Positions 18,201 to 25,146 of a stretch of DNA of 64,000 bases are shown piece after piece. The position numbers and the translations under genes are program-made. Source of the DNA: Leptolyngbya sp. FACHB-60. GTDB taxonomy: Bacteria > Cyanobacteriota > Cyanobacteriia > Phormidesmidales > Phormidesmidaceae. Under the pieces are notes generated by a model. It saw nothing but the letters and a program-made list of their open reading frames with translations. It had not been told where the DNA came from and did not search any database. The stretch is taken from contig NZ_JACJOX010000018.1 of NCBI RefSeq assembly GCF_014695775.1, positions 16,874 through 80,873 of the forward strand. The letters are read 5' to 3'. The stretch's first letter is position 1; the number at the start of each line of letters is the position of its first letter.

Positions 18201-18934
18201 AAGCCCAGGAATTGCTCGCAGCTCAGGCGGCAGAGCTACCCGACCCACTGCCTGAGATTCCTGCCGAAACGGATTTGGAGGAACTAAGGAAAGAGCTGCG
18301 ATCGCTCCAGCGCCGTATGGAGGCTATGGAGCCGGTCAACATGCTGGCCCTCGAAGAATACAACCGCACCGAAGAGCGTCTCACTGAGCTAACCCACAAA
18401 CTCACCACCCTTGAAGAAGAACGCACCGAGTTGCTACTGCGTATCGAGACCTTCACCACCCTACGCCGCCAAGCCTTCACCGAAGCCTACGACGCCGTCA
18501 ACCTCAACTTTCAATCGATTTTTGCCGAACTCTCCGACGGCGACGGCCACCTCCAGCTCGAAGACCCCGCAGACCCCTTCAACGGTGGCCTTAACCTAGT
18601 CGCTCACCCCAAGGGCAAGCCCGTGCGCCGCTTGGCCTCCATGTCCGGGGGCGAAAAATCCCTCACGGCCCTGAGCTTTATCTTTGCCCTCCAGCGCTAC
18701 CGCCCCTCCCCCTTCTACGCCTTCGACGAGGTTGACATGTTCCTCGACGGGGCCAATGTGGAGCGGCTGTCGCGCATGATCAAGCACCAGACCGAGCAGG
18801 CCCAGTTCATTGTGGTCAGCCTGCGTCGCCCCATGATCGAAGCCGCCCAGCGCACCATCGGCGTCACCCAGGCTCGCGGAGCCTATACCCAGGTGCTCGG
18901 CATCGACCTAGAGACCCAGAGCGCCACGCTGTAG
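15248..18934 (+). CDS. smc: Chromosome segregation protein SMC
   Basis: SMC is the ATP-driven ring ATPase that compacts and segregates the chromosome with ScpA/ScpB. The 1228-residue chain has Walker A GPNGSGKSN (31-39), a long coiled coil (about 215-555), a hinge (about 565-720, with GLAGISGLVAQLG and GRATFLPL), a second Gln-rich coiled coil to about 1060, then the signature SMSGGEKS and Walker B FYAFDEVDMFLD. A lineage-specific Asn/Gly-rich insert (residues about 100-125) lies in the head, between conserved strands. The start is GTG 15248, giving MHIKRVELSHFKSF. The genes on either side are unrelated, so no scpA/scpB operon is seen here. Confidence 0.95.
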   Translation: MHIKRVELSHFKSFGGTTQVPLLPGFTVISGPNGSGKSNILDALLFGLGLASSKGMRADRLPDLVNQNQMSRRATSEASVTVTFDLSDVAADLMIDGDGEVQGNNVNGNGAIASTNGHNGNSPTLEISQPDTANVVTLPMGREWSVTRRLRVTSQGTYTSNYYINGEPCTLNQLHEQLQRFHVYPEGYNVVLQGDVTSIISMNSRERREIIDELAGVAAFDRKIDQARGKLEAVRDHEERFRIVERELQAQLERLAQDRQKAEKYQRLKETFQTKSQWEAVLLWQSQQRTIAALQQTLEQGEVKSTQLAAAIAQGQGAIAALEAELATLNAHIRAMGEDEHLALQSQVATHEAELRQLQRQEQENRNATNQGAALRRDTEIARQQQQRDLEQVGQSIESLTTGELVALTEAKNQVQQALEERRQATLAIASESQASIQQQTQLRQAIETLRSDVEPQRAEQIRLQERLRQLEQQIETLTEQRNTLGPAPAEPDADAGFAQRLAASEKEIQAIAAKIAAAEAELSVQRDTQTRLLKEQRDKQRELDKLEAQTQALQESQGTHATKLLLDSGLAGISGLVAQLGKVDPKYQLALEIAAGARLGYLVVESDQVAAKGIEFLKQRRAGRATFLPLNKIRAPRFTPVPDWKRPDGFLDYAVNLIDCDPRYRDIFGYTFGSTVVFDSLTSARQYLGDYRIVTLEGEILETSGAMTGGNVSSRSGGLHFGTVEPAESTEAQALRQRLGDIEVMLERCDRDLNTTSETLQTLSQNLIAQRQQYRELQLASEQQQNQQQQQAQQQAQLEAQLSQHQQELTSTQARLQELSASLPTQEAEIVRQQQALSEIEQSQAHSEWQTAQAAVGQLESQLSDRQRAVQEAERQLQALHNQRQQLELALTQAQQTLTTQAQQQAERDQQLTQLQQQQAGLNGEIAQLRQQMAALDQTLAAEKAVRDELEGRLRTRRTQTQQQEWERQKLLETQQERRQQLAEAQELLAAQAAELPDPLPEIPAETDLEELRKELRSLQRRMEAMEPVNMLALEEYNRTEERLTELTHKLTTLEEERTELLLRIETFTTLRRQAFTEAYDAVNLNFQSIFAELSDGDGHLQLEDPADPFNGGLNLVAHPKGKPVRRLASMSGGEKSLTALSFIFALQRYRPSPFYAFDEVDMFLDGANVERLSRMIKHQTEQAQFIVVSLRRPMIEAAQRTIGVTQARGAYTQVLGIDLETQSATL

Positions 18935-18938
18935 GAGG

Positions 18939-18970
18939 TGCGTAGCTGAAATTTAGAGAATCGGTATAAG
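18939..18970 (+). repeat. 32-bp dispersed repeat, copy 1
   Basis: This segment, just after the smc stop, matches the reverse complement of 41895-41926 at 29 of 32 positions. A 12-base core (ATACCAATTCTC) shared with the other copy also appears near 24700. The two copies lie in unrelated gene-free contexts, so it looks like a small dispersed element rather than part of a gene. Confidence 0.6.
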
Positions 18971-19096
18971 CAACTCTATCGGCCAGCACCACATCGCCCT
19001 TGCCCGTGGCCAAGCTCGGCAGCAGGTGATCAGTAAAATGAAAGTCCAAACTAGTCAGGTACATGGCTTCCACCTGAGCGATCGCCGCAGAAATAA

Positions 19097-19312
19097 AATG
19101 AGCTAAACTCTACCTTCTGGCGAGGTCAAACCGTCACCGTTTGGTACGACCCAGAGCATCCCTCACGCACCTTAATTGCCAAACGCAAGCCCCAATTCAA
19201 TCCGGTGGCTGCCGTTAATATCATGTCTTTATTTTTAGGAAGTATGGCAGGTGGTTTTTGGCTGGGGGCTAGGCTAGCGAGGGATAAACTACGGCAATCC
19301 AATCTAGATTGA
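19097..19312 (+). pseudogene. C-terminal remnant of a DUF3592-like membrane protein
   Basis: After an in-frame stop (19094-19096) the frame reads 71 codons to TGA 19310-19312. It contains GQTVTVWYDPEHPSRTLIAK, the typical turn of DUF3592 proteins, followed by a basic stretch and one hydrophobic segment (MSLFLGSMAGGFWLGARLA). There is no start codon in a sensible position and the N-terminal membrane part is missing, so this is the tail of a lost gene. The rest of the 18935-19324 gap holds the 32-bp repeat and no other recognisable coding sequence. Confidence 0.55.
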
Positions 19313-19324
19313 CCGGCGGCGCTA

Positions 19325-20380
19325 TCAGTCCTTCAGCGAAGCCATATCGATCACAAAGCGGTATTTCACATCGCTTTTTTGCATGCGTTCATAGGCTTCA
19401 TTGATATTCTGAATGTTGATCACCTCAACATCTGACGTGATGCCCTGTTCATTACAAAAATCGAGCATCTCTTGGGTTTCGGCAATGCCGCCAATCAGCG
19501 ACCCCGCCACCAATTTACGCCCCATAATCAGCGGCACCGTATTCAGCGTGGGCATCAGATTCCCGAGGAACCCGACCAGCACCAACGTGCCGTCCAGCAA
19601 CAGCGTGGGCAGATAGGGGTTGAGATCGTGCTCGATGGGTACAGTATCGATGATCAAGTCAAACTGTCCCTTCACGGCTTCCATTTGCGCGTTGTCGGTA
19701 GAGATCACGATGTTGTCTGCGCCGAGACGCCGGGCATCCTCCTCCTTGCCAGGGGAACGGGTAAACAGCGTGACGTTGGCACCCAACCCCTTGGCCAGTT
19801 TTAGCGCCATATGCCCCAAACCGCCGAGACCGACAACGGCTACATAACTGCCCTGACCCACCTGCCAGTGACGCAGGGGCGACCAAGTGGTGATCCCGGC
19901 GCACAGCAGCGGCGCGGCCCCTTTAAGGTCTAACCCGTCAGGAATTTTTAGCACAAACTTATCTGACACGACAATTTTTTCGGAATAACCGCCAAAAGTC
20001 GGCGTGTGATCCTGGCGATCGCTGTCGTTGTAGGTAAAGGTTGCGGGTCCTTCGCAGTATTGTTCTGAGCCCTGTTCGCAAGGCGCGCAGTGCTGGCAAG
20101 AATCGACCATACAGCCAACACCCACCTGATCACCAGTTTTGAAGCGCGTCACCTCTGCGCCCACACCGACCACGCGACCGATAATTTCATGACCAGGCAC
20201 GACTGGGTATGTCGTCCCCCCCCAGTCATTGCGGGCCGTATGCAAATCTGAGTGACAGACCCCACAGTAGAGAATTTCGATCTCTACATCGTCTGCGCGA
20301 GGCTCGCGACGGGTAAAGTGATAGGGAACCAGATCATCTGTAGCAGACTTTGCGGCATAGCCAAGTACGTTTGTGGTCAT
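19325..20380 (-). CDS. Zinc-dependent alcohol dehydrogenase (cinnamyl-alcohol dehydrogenase-like)
   Basis: This 351-residue medium-chain dehydrogenase interconverts alcohols and aldehydes with NAD(P)H. The catalytic zinc site is CGVCHSDLHTARNDWGGT and GHEIIGRVVGVG; the structural zinc site is DSCQHCAPCEQGSEQYC; the Rossmann loop is VGLGGLGHMALKLAKGLG. TPTFGGYSEKIVV and GGIAETQEMLDFC match the YahK/CAD subgroup, usually NADPH-dependent with broad aldehyde range. It stands next to the remnants of an aldo/keto reductase and an SDR (20481-20917), suggesting a former oxidoreductase cluster. ATG 20380 is followed at once by TTNVLGYAAKSA, the normal start of the group. Confidence 0.9.
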   Translation of the reverse strand: MTTNVLGYAAKSATDDLVPYHFTRREPRADDVEIEILYCGVCHSDLHTARNDWGGTTYPVVPGHEIIGRVVGVGAEVTRFKTGDQVGVGCMVDSCQHCAPCEQGSEQYCEGPATFTYNDSDRQDHTPTFGGYSEKIVVSDKFVLKIPDGLDLKGAAPLLCAGITTWSPLRHWQVGQGSYVAVVGLGGLGHMALKLAKGLGANVTLFTRSPGKEEDARRLGADNIVISTDNAQMEAVKGQFDLIIDTVPIEHDLNPYLPTLLLDGTLVLVGFLGNLMPTLNTVPLIMGRKLVAGSLIGGIAETQEMLDFCNEQGITSDVEVINIQNINEAYERMQKSDVKYRFVIDMASLKD

Positions 20381-20480
20381 GTTTTGTCTCTACTGTTGCT
20401 TGTGTGTCGATGAGGTTTCTTTATTTTTAATACGGCATTAGCGGGTTTCAAAAAAGCATCTAAGGAACCATTTTTGCCGT

Positions 20481-20699
20481 TTAGCGACCGGTCATTTGCT
20501 CTGTTTTTTCGAGATACTGAGCCCCTTGCACCGTGATCTTGGCAGCGGCAGTGTCAATGATTCGTAGATTGTCAGGCGTGAGTTCAACGGCGGTGGCCCC
20601 AATATTTTCGTCTAAGCGATGCAGCTTCGTGGTGCCTAAAATCAGCACAATCTAGGGCTTCTGGGCCAGCAGTCGGGCGATCGCGATCGCTAGAACGAG
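20481..20699 (-). pseudogene. C-terminal remnant of an aldo/keto reductase
   Basis: Read on the minus strand, the frame gives LVLAIAIARLLAQKP, a TAG (20652-20654), then IVLILGTTKLHRLDENIGA, VELTPDNLRIIDTAAAKITV and EKTEQMTGR before TAA 20481-20483. The GTTKLHRLDENIGA block and the LTPDNLRIID helix are the NADP-binding C-terminus of aldo/keto reductases. The internal stop and the missing barrel show it is dead. It abuts the upstream SDR remnant, as if a deletion had joined the two. Confidence 0.7.
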
Positions 20700-20917
20700 C
20701 CATCCGTAGACTTAGACAGCACCTCATAGGCGTTTTGAGCGTCTAGCAGTTCTGTGCGGAAAAATCCCGGTTTGACAAGGGTGGGCTTGACGCTAAAGCA
20801 CTCAACCTTGGGTGCGATCGCCAGCAAAAGGCTCTCAGCCGCGAACTTTGATGCGGCGTAAGCGGCTCTTTTAGGACCCCCATGTGCAGTGTGGAGCGGT
20901 TGCGCAGGGGGGTTCAA
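20690..20917 (-). pseudogene. Remnant of a short-chain dehydrogenase (SDR)
   Basis: The minus-strand frame contains YAASKFAAESLLLAIAP, the SDR active-site helix (Tyr-x-x-x-Lys), followed by FSVKPTLVKPGFFRTELLDA, the region after the active site. The N-terminal Rossmann half (GxxxGxG) is absent and the frame runs into the aldo/keto reductase remnant. FFRT-LLD resembles FFRTGFLD in the intact SDR at 33059-33886, so it may be the same subfamily. Confidence 0.6.
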
Positions 20918-21074
20918 GAGATGGCTCGTTCGGTCTAATCTGCCCCAGACGTCTCATGTTGACAGAGACCGGGTTAGGACAGCCTAAACTGCCACGATTC
21001 AAGCCTACCGGGCATTTTTTCGTTTTTCGCTCTTCTTATTTTCTTTCTTTTGCTAAGGCTGCGACTGGCCGCTG
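20918..21074. other. Short non-coding gap before the GGDEF gene
   Basis: I see no coding or regulatory signal that I can support. The gene-free part of 20381-20480 likewise holds only the probable promoter of the alcohol dehydrogenase. Confidence 0.4.
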
Positions 21075-22355
21075 TCAAGCAGGATCAACGGCCGGCTCAA
21101 ACACCGTGTACCGCGACCCGCCCAGAGATTTGGCTCGATACATCGCCCTATCGGCGTGATTGAGCAGAGTCTCTACGCTGTCATCGCCCTCAGTACCCAG
21201 AGTGATGCCAATGCTGGCGCTCGAACACATCTCGGGGTGGCCGGGCAGCAGCGGCAGAGCTAGGGCTTGCTGAATTCGGTTGGCCACTGCAACGGCAGCT
21301 TCAACCGACGCCATCTCGTGCAGCAAAATGGCAAATTCGTCGCCCCCCAAACGGGCCACGGTGTCTTGGGGGCGCAGGCAGTCTTTGAGCTGGAGGGCAA
21401 TTTCCACCAACAGCTGGTCCCCCACCTGGTGGCCCAGGCTGTCGTTGACCACCTTAAAGTCGTCTAGGTCAATGAATAGCACCGCAAAACTATAGGCAAC
21501 GCTGGTGCGTTTGAGAGCGATCGCCTGGGCCGCCTTCTCCATAAAAAAGCGGCGGTTGGGCAGGCTGGTCAGAGGATCGTGAATCGCCCCCGATCGCAGC
21601 TCCAACTCCAGCTGCTTGCGCTCAGTGACGTTGCGAATAATGGCGATCGAGTGACCTTGCTCAGCGGGCAGCAGCCGAGCTTCGCAAAAAATCTGCCGCT
21701 GCCCCGCGGTTAACTCAGCCTCGAAGCATTGCAGCGACTGGGTGCGGCTGGCCATCTGGCCGTAGCTAAACAGCTTGGCAGCAAAGCTTGACCCAAAGCA
21801 GTCCACAATCGACTGACCCGCTGCACCAATGGACAGCTGGCTCAAGTCAGTATCCACAGAGGGCTTGACATCGAGAATAGAGCCATCGGCGTCAAATTGA
21901 AGCATGAGATCGGGGAAGTGCTTCAGCAGACTGATGCCAGGAGTAAGCGCTAGGGCTGGCGGTAGCAGACAGCGGGACGGATCCGCCCCAGCAACCGATC
22001 GCACGGTGATGAGTCGGGCGCGTACCCCCTGGCAAAAGCCAATGGCGTCGCCGGGGCGGAGGGGGCTATCTTGCACCGGGGTGCCGTTAATCGTCAACTG
22101 CTGACAGCTGGGGCCGTCGGTAGCGTCGTCGCTGTGAATGATGTAGCCGTGGTCGAGCCACACCAGGCTGGCGTGGTGGCCAGAGACGCCCTCAGATACC
22201 AGGCGAATATCTTTGGTGCGATCGCGGCCAATTGAATAAAACGGCTTGCCCAGTGGCATGATCTGTCGGCGCTTACCGTCTTGAATTAACAGGGCCAGGT
22301 GAGGAGAATCCGTCTCCCGCCCCTGGCATTGAGGCTCATGGGTATAGGTCATCAT
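21075..22355 (-). CDS. Diguanylate cyclase with FHA and PAS domains
   Basis: This 426-residue signalling protein should make cyclic di-GMP. An FHA domain (about 15-115) has the phosphothreonine-binding pattern YSIGRDRTKDIRL, SGHHASL and INGTPV. A PAS-like domain (about 140-255) follows, then a GGDEF domain (about 260-420) with the active-site motif LGGDEFAILLHE, DLDDFKVVNDSLGH upstream and an ASIGITLG strand. No RxxD inhibitory site is evident where it would usually sit, but I did not align it. FHA plus GGDEF suggests control by Ser/Thr phosphorylation. It lies 64 bases after the HisKA-EAL gene on the same strand, so synthesis and breakdown of c-di-GMP may be transcribed together. Confidence 0.9.
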   Translation of the reverse strand: MMTYTHEPQCQGRETDSPHLALLIQDGKRRQIMPLGKPFYSIGRDRTKDIRLVSEGVSGHHASLVWLDHGYIIHSDDATDGPSCQQLTINGTPVQDSPLRPGDAIGFCQGVRARLITVRSVAGADPSRCLLPPALALTPGISLLKHFPDLMLQFDADGSILDVKPSVDTDLSQLSIGAAGQSIVDCFGSSFAAKLFSYGQMASRTQSLQCFEAELTAGQRQIFCEARLLPAEQGHSIAIIRNVTERKQLELELRSGAIHDPLTSLPNRRFFMEKAAQAIALKRTSVAYSFAVLFIDLDDFKVVNDSLGHQVGDQLLVEIALQLKDCLRPQDTVARLGGDEFAILLHEMASVEAAVAVANRIQQALALPLLPGHPEMCSSASIGITLGTEGDDSVETLLNHADRAMYRAKSLGGSRYTVFEPAVDPA

Positions 22356-22419
22356 GAATTAGGGCACCAGTGATAGACTGCGTTTCCCGGCCGGTTGAGT
22401 TGAGGAGATCTGGCTGGCT

Positions 22420-23520
22420 CTAGGCCACCGACGATAGCTCCGGGGTAAACAACAGCTGGCCGTCTAGCATCTGGCGCATCAGCAGGCAGGCAACCCCCGC
22501 GCTGTCGAGCGGCTCTGAGAAGTAGTAGCCTTGCATTTTTTTGTAGCCCAGCTCTTTGAGCACTATCAGGTCGTCGAGGGTCTCAACCCCTTCGACAATC
22601 ACATCGAGCCGCAGCCGCTCGGCCAGCATAAAGATGGCCTCGCTCATGGCCCAGTTTTTGTTACGAATAAACGATCGATCGATCTTGAGGGTGTCGAAAG
22701 GCAGGTCTTGCAGCCGCCCCAAGGACGAATAGCCAGTGCCAAAATCGTCGATGTAGAGCTGTATGCCTAGCTGATGCAGTTCAACTAGGGCCTTGAGGGC
22801 CAGGTCTTTATTCTCAATCAGCGCGCTCTCGGTGACTTCGAGCTTGAGGCTGTGGGGGGCAATGTGGTGGCGCTCGATGATTTGGCGAATGTTTTCCACC
22901 AGCTGGGGATGGCGCAGCTGCACCGCCGAGAGATTGACACTGACGCTGAGGGGCGTTACCGCTGGAAACTGGATCTGCCACTGGCGCAGCTGGCAGCAGG
23001 CCTGGTCGAGCAAAAATAACCCTAGGGTGTCGATCAGTCCAGCCTTTTCGGCCAGGGGAATGAAGACCTCTGGCGAGATGATGCCCCGCTGGCTGTGCTG
23101 CCAGCGAGCCAGAGCCTCAAAGCCAATGATCTGGTTATGCTCAATTGACACAATTGGCTGATAGGCCAGGTGAATAGCCTGCTGCTCCACCGCCTGGTGC
23201 AGGTCGTTTTCGAGCTGAAGCAGCTCTAGTTGGGCACTGGAGAGCAGCGTCAGCAGAGGGGTGGGCTGGTTTTCCAGAGCGTTGGCTAACCGGTTGAGGC
23301 GGTCGGCGTTGTTGATGGCGATCGCCAGCAGCCGTTGCCCATCGTCGGAGAGCGACCCCGACTGCTGATATCCCAAGAGCTTGAGCGCCCCCTGAATTGA
23401 GGCGAGGGGAGTGCGCAGCTCGTGACAAATTAGCAGCGAAATGTCGTCAAAGGGGTGGGTTGAGCAGTCGGCAATCGAACACAAATCCTCACTGGGCCGG
23501 GCCGAATTGGAGTACGCCAT
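22420..23520 (-). CDS. HisKA-EAL fusion: cyclic di-GMP phosphodiesterase with a kinase dimerisation domain
   Basis: Residues 25-85 form a histidine-kinase HisKA helical hairpin with the phospho-acceptor H-box LLICHELRTPLASIQGALK (His33). Instead of a HATPase domain, the chain goes straight into an EAL domain (about 105-355). Its c-di-GMP catalytic residues are all there: Glu135 in EAL, Asn191 (VNLS), Glu225 (VTES), Asp253-Asp254 (DDFGTGYSS), Lys274 (LKIDRSF), Glu305 (EGVE) and Gln325 (MQGYYFSEPL). An active phosphodiesterase is therefore predicted. Lacking an ATP-binding domain, the HisKA part can only dimerise or be phosphorylated by another kinase. Neighbours are a receiver protein upstream and a GGDEF protein downstream. 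Confidence 0.88.
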   Translation of the reverse strand: MAYSNSARPSEDLCSIADCSTHPFDDISLLICHELRTPLASIQGALKLLGYQQSGSLSDDGQRLLAIAINNADRLNRLANALENQPTPLLTLLSSAQLELLQLENDLHQAVEQQAIHLAYQPIVSIEHNQIIGFEALARWQHSQRGIISPEVFIPLAEKAGLIDTLGLFLLDQACCQLRQWQIQFPAVTPLSVSVNLSAVQLRHPQLVENIRQIIERHHIAPHSLKLEVTESALIENKDLALKALVELHQLGIQLYIDDFGTGYSSLGRLQDLPFDTLKIDRSFIRNKNWAMSEAIFMLAERLRLDVIVEGVETLDDLIVLKELGYKKMQGYYFSEPLDSAGVACLLMRQMLDGQLLFTPELSSVA

Positions 23521-23603
23521 GGAAGATGCTTAACGCTTTAGAAAGGTTAGTGGGATGGGGCATTGGGGGCGGGGTCGGTAGAGCAAACAGGACGGGGCAG
23601 GGG

Positions 23604-23846
23604 TTAGGCAAGCCGCGATCGCATCTCAACCCAGATCGTGTAATGGGTTTTTGACACGGTGATGCATACCTTAAAGCCTTTATTACTTTCTTGAGTAGCT
23701 TGGCGATAGGCCTGGAGCCGGTCAGCTAGGGGAAACTGCTGCAAGCTAATGTAAAAGTCATTCCGGTAGAGCATACCGTCGTGGATGCCCTGATTCCAAA
23801 ATTTAAAGGACGAGATAAACTCCTCGACCACAATCATGGGGAGCAT
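23604..23846 (-). CDS. Small conserved-looking cytoplasmic protein, function unknown
   Basis: The protein has 80 residues (or 77 from Met4 at 23837), with mixed aromatic and charged composition (EEFISSFKFWNQGIHDGMLY, DFYISLQQFPLADRLQAY) and a C-terminal strand pattern (GFKVCITVSKTHYTIWVEMR). The composition is that of a folded protein, with no membrane segment or signal. I believe close relatives occur in other cyanobacteria but cannot name a family. It sits between the receiver protein and the HisKA-EAL gene, 85 and 83 bases away, all on the same strand, so it may be part of that signalling unit. Confidence 0.65.
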   Translation of the reverse strand: MLPMIVVEEFISSFKFWNQGIHDGMLYRNDFYISLQQFPLADRLQAYRQATQESNKGFKVCITVSKTHYTIWVEMRSRLA

Positions 23847-23931
23847 AGCGGGGCTGCTGGCAAGACGTCCTCTTTAGAATAGGAAACAAAAGTGACAGCT
23901 ATGTGAACACCCCAGATTTATTCCTGTGGAT

Positions 23932-24309
23932 CTACTGCCAGCCCAGAACAGACTCAATTTGACCGCCCAGTAAGCCCGGGTCAAAGGGCTTGATTAGTAC
24001 TGCCCTCGCCCCCGCCGCCACAAAGGACTGCTGCGTAGCCAACCGCAGGGTGGCCGTCAGTAAAATCACCGGAATATGCCGGGTCTCAATATTCTCATTG
24101 AGTTTGCGCAGGGTGGCGAGACCGTCAACCTTAGGCATGATTACATCGAGCAAAATGGCATCGGGATGGTAGGTAGCTGCCAAAGCCGCTCCCTCCTCCC
24201 CTGAGGCAGCGGTTGTGACCTCCCAGTTTTTGGTGATTTCTAGGCTAACCTTGGCGATCTCGCGTACGTCGGCTTCGTCATCAATAATCAAAATGCGTTT
24301 AGCGGCCAT
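23932..24309 (-). CDS. Single-domain response regulator (CheY-like receiver)
   Basis: This 125-residue stand-alone receiver has Asp10-Asp11 in the acidic pocket (RILIIDDEADVRE), phospho-acceptor Asp55 (ILLDVIMPKVDG), the switch Thr in VILLTAT and the invariant Lys in AVLIKPFDP. With no output domain, it must act by protein contact. It is the first gene of a same-strand group that continues with the 80-aa protein, the HisKA-EAL protein and the FHA-PAS-GGDEF protein, so a link to c-di-GMP control is likely by context. Confidence 0.92.
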   Translation of the reverse strand: MAAKRILIIDDEADVREIAKVSLEITKNWEVTTAASGEEGAALAATYHPDAILLDVIMPKVDGLATLRKLNENIETRHIPVILLTATLRLATQQSFVAAGARAVLIKPFDPGLLGGQIESVLGWQ

Positions 24310-24681
24310 AATTATAGATGCCGGTGCATGCCGGTTACAAAATACCCCTCTTTTATCACTTTAAGCATAAGAAAAGAGGTGTATTGATTGAAGCCGTTGA
24401 ACAAGCGTGCAGTAGAACTGAGGCATTATTGATTCTTAGGATGAATATATTTTCGAAAGTTTAGCGCCTATAAGGTTTCATAAAACTGCAAGCTCGGGTT
24501 GTCTCTGAAGCTTCAGAAAGGCTGGCTGAACGTAAAGCAGCGGGCAAACTACGCCAAATCTATAGCCAAATGCAAAAGCTCAAAATGTAGTCAAGCTCAT
24601 TACACAATTATTTAACTGTGTAATTATTTTTTTATGCATATAGCTTTTGTGTAAATAGGAGATTCAATAACCGATGGTGGG
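24310..24681. other. AT-rich gene-free stretch with a short coding-like remnant
   Basis: On the plus strand the frame 24474-24590 is open between stops and encodes a charged helix-like peptide (SEASERLAERKAAGKLRQI, ending QMQKLKM). It has no start codon and I cannot name its parent. An 8-bp inverted repeat (24347-24354 with 24372-24379) lies upstream of the receiver gene. The rest holds nothing I can support. Confidence 0.35.
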
Positions 24682-24915
24682 GTGGCGACGAGTGGAGGTA
24701 ATACCAATTCTCGAATAAGGAGCTACATTGCCCGCGAAAAGCCCAAGGGTCACCCCCATCATACCAAAGCCGGCAACATCAATTACGCGCTGTTTTCTGG
24801 CGAAACCCAGGGCAACTGTGTGCTCACTCTAGATGCCGATCACATTCCCAAACCCCAGTTTATGCAGCGAGTGCTGTCCAACTTCTCTAATTTCAACCTC
24901 GATCGCGGCCAGTAG
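24682..24915 (+). pseudogene. Fragment of a cellulose-synthase-like family 2 glycosyltransferase
   Basis: The frame from GTG 24682 reads YIAREKPKGHPHHTKAGNIN, YALFSGETQGNCVLTLDADH, IPKPQFMQ and RVLSNFSNFNLDRGQ, then stops. KAGNINYAL and TLDADHIP are the donor-binding motifs of BcsA-like processive glycosyltransferases, which normally have more than 600 residues. Both the N-terminal membrane part and the QxxRW region are absent, so this is an internal piece of a lost gene. The next 231 bases (to 25146) show no further remnant that I can read. Confidence 0.7.
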
Positions 24916-25146
24916 GAGGGTAACCAATCTGAGACGACAAAAATGTGTCACTGATCAGTTTGATGGCACGATTGCAGCCCGATGACAGCAATATGACTCT
25001 GACGACATCATTGTGTGCCTGCTGACAATTAATGCGTCCCTGTACAAGATTCATCACTGTTGCACGTTATCGACAATGCCTCCGATAACATACAACAGTG
25101 ATACAACGGTTTTAGAACGCAAAATGTTGATTGCGTTCTGTAACTC

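Noticed and set aside
18941..19073. Minus-strand frame with MEAMYLTSLDFHFTDHLLPS
   Set aside because: About 40 residues look protein-like, but the frame then runs into antisense smc. No family could be assigned, so it is at most debris.
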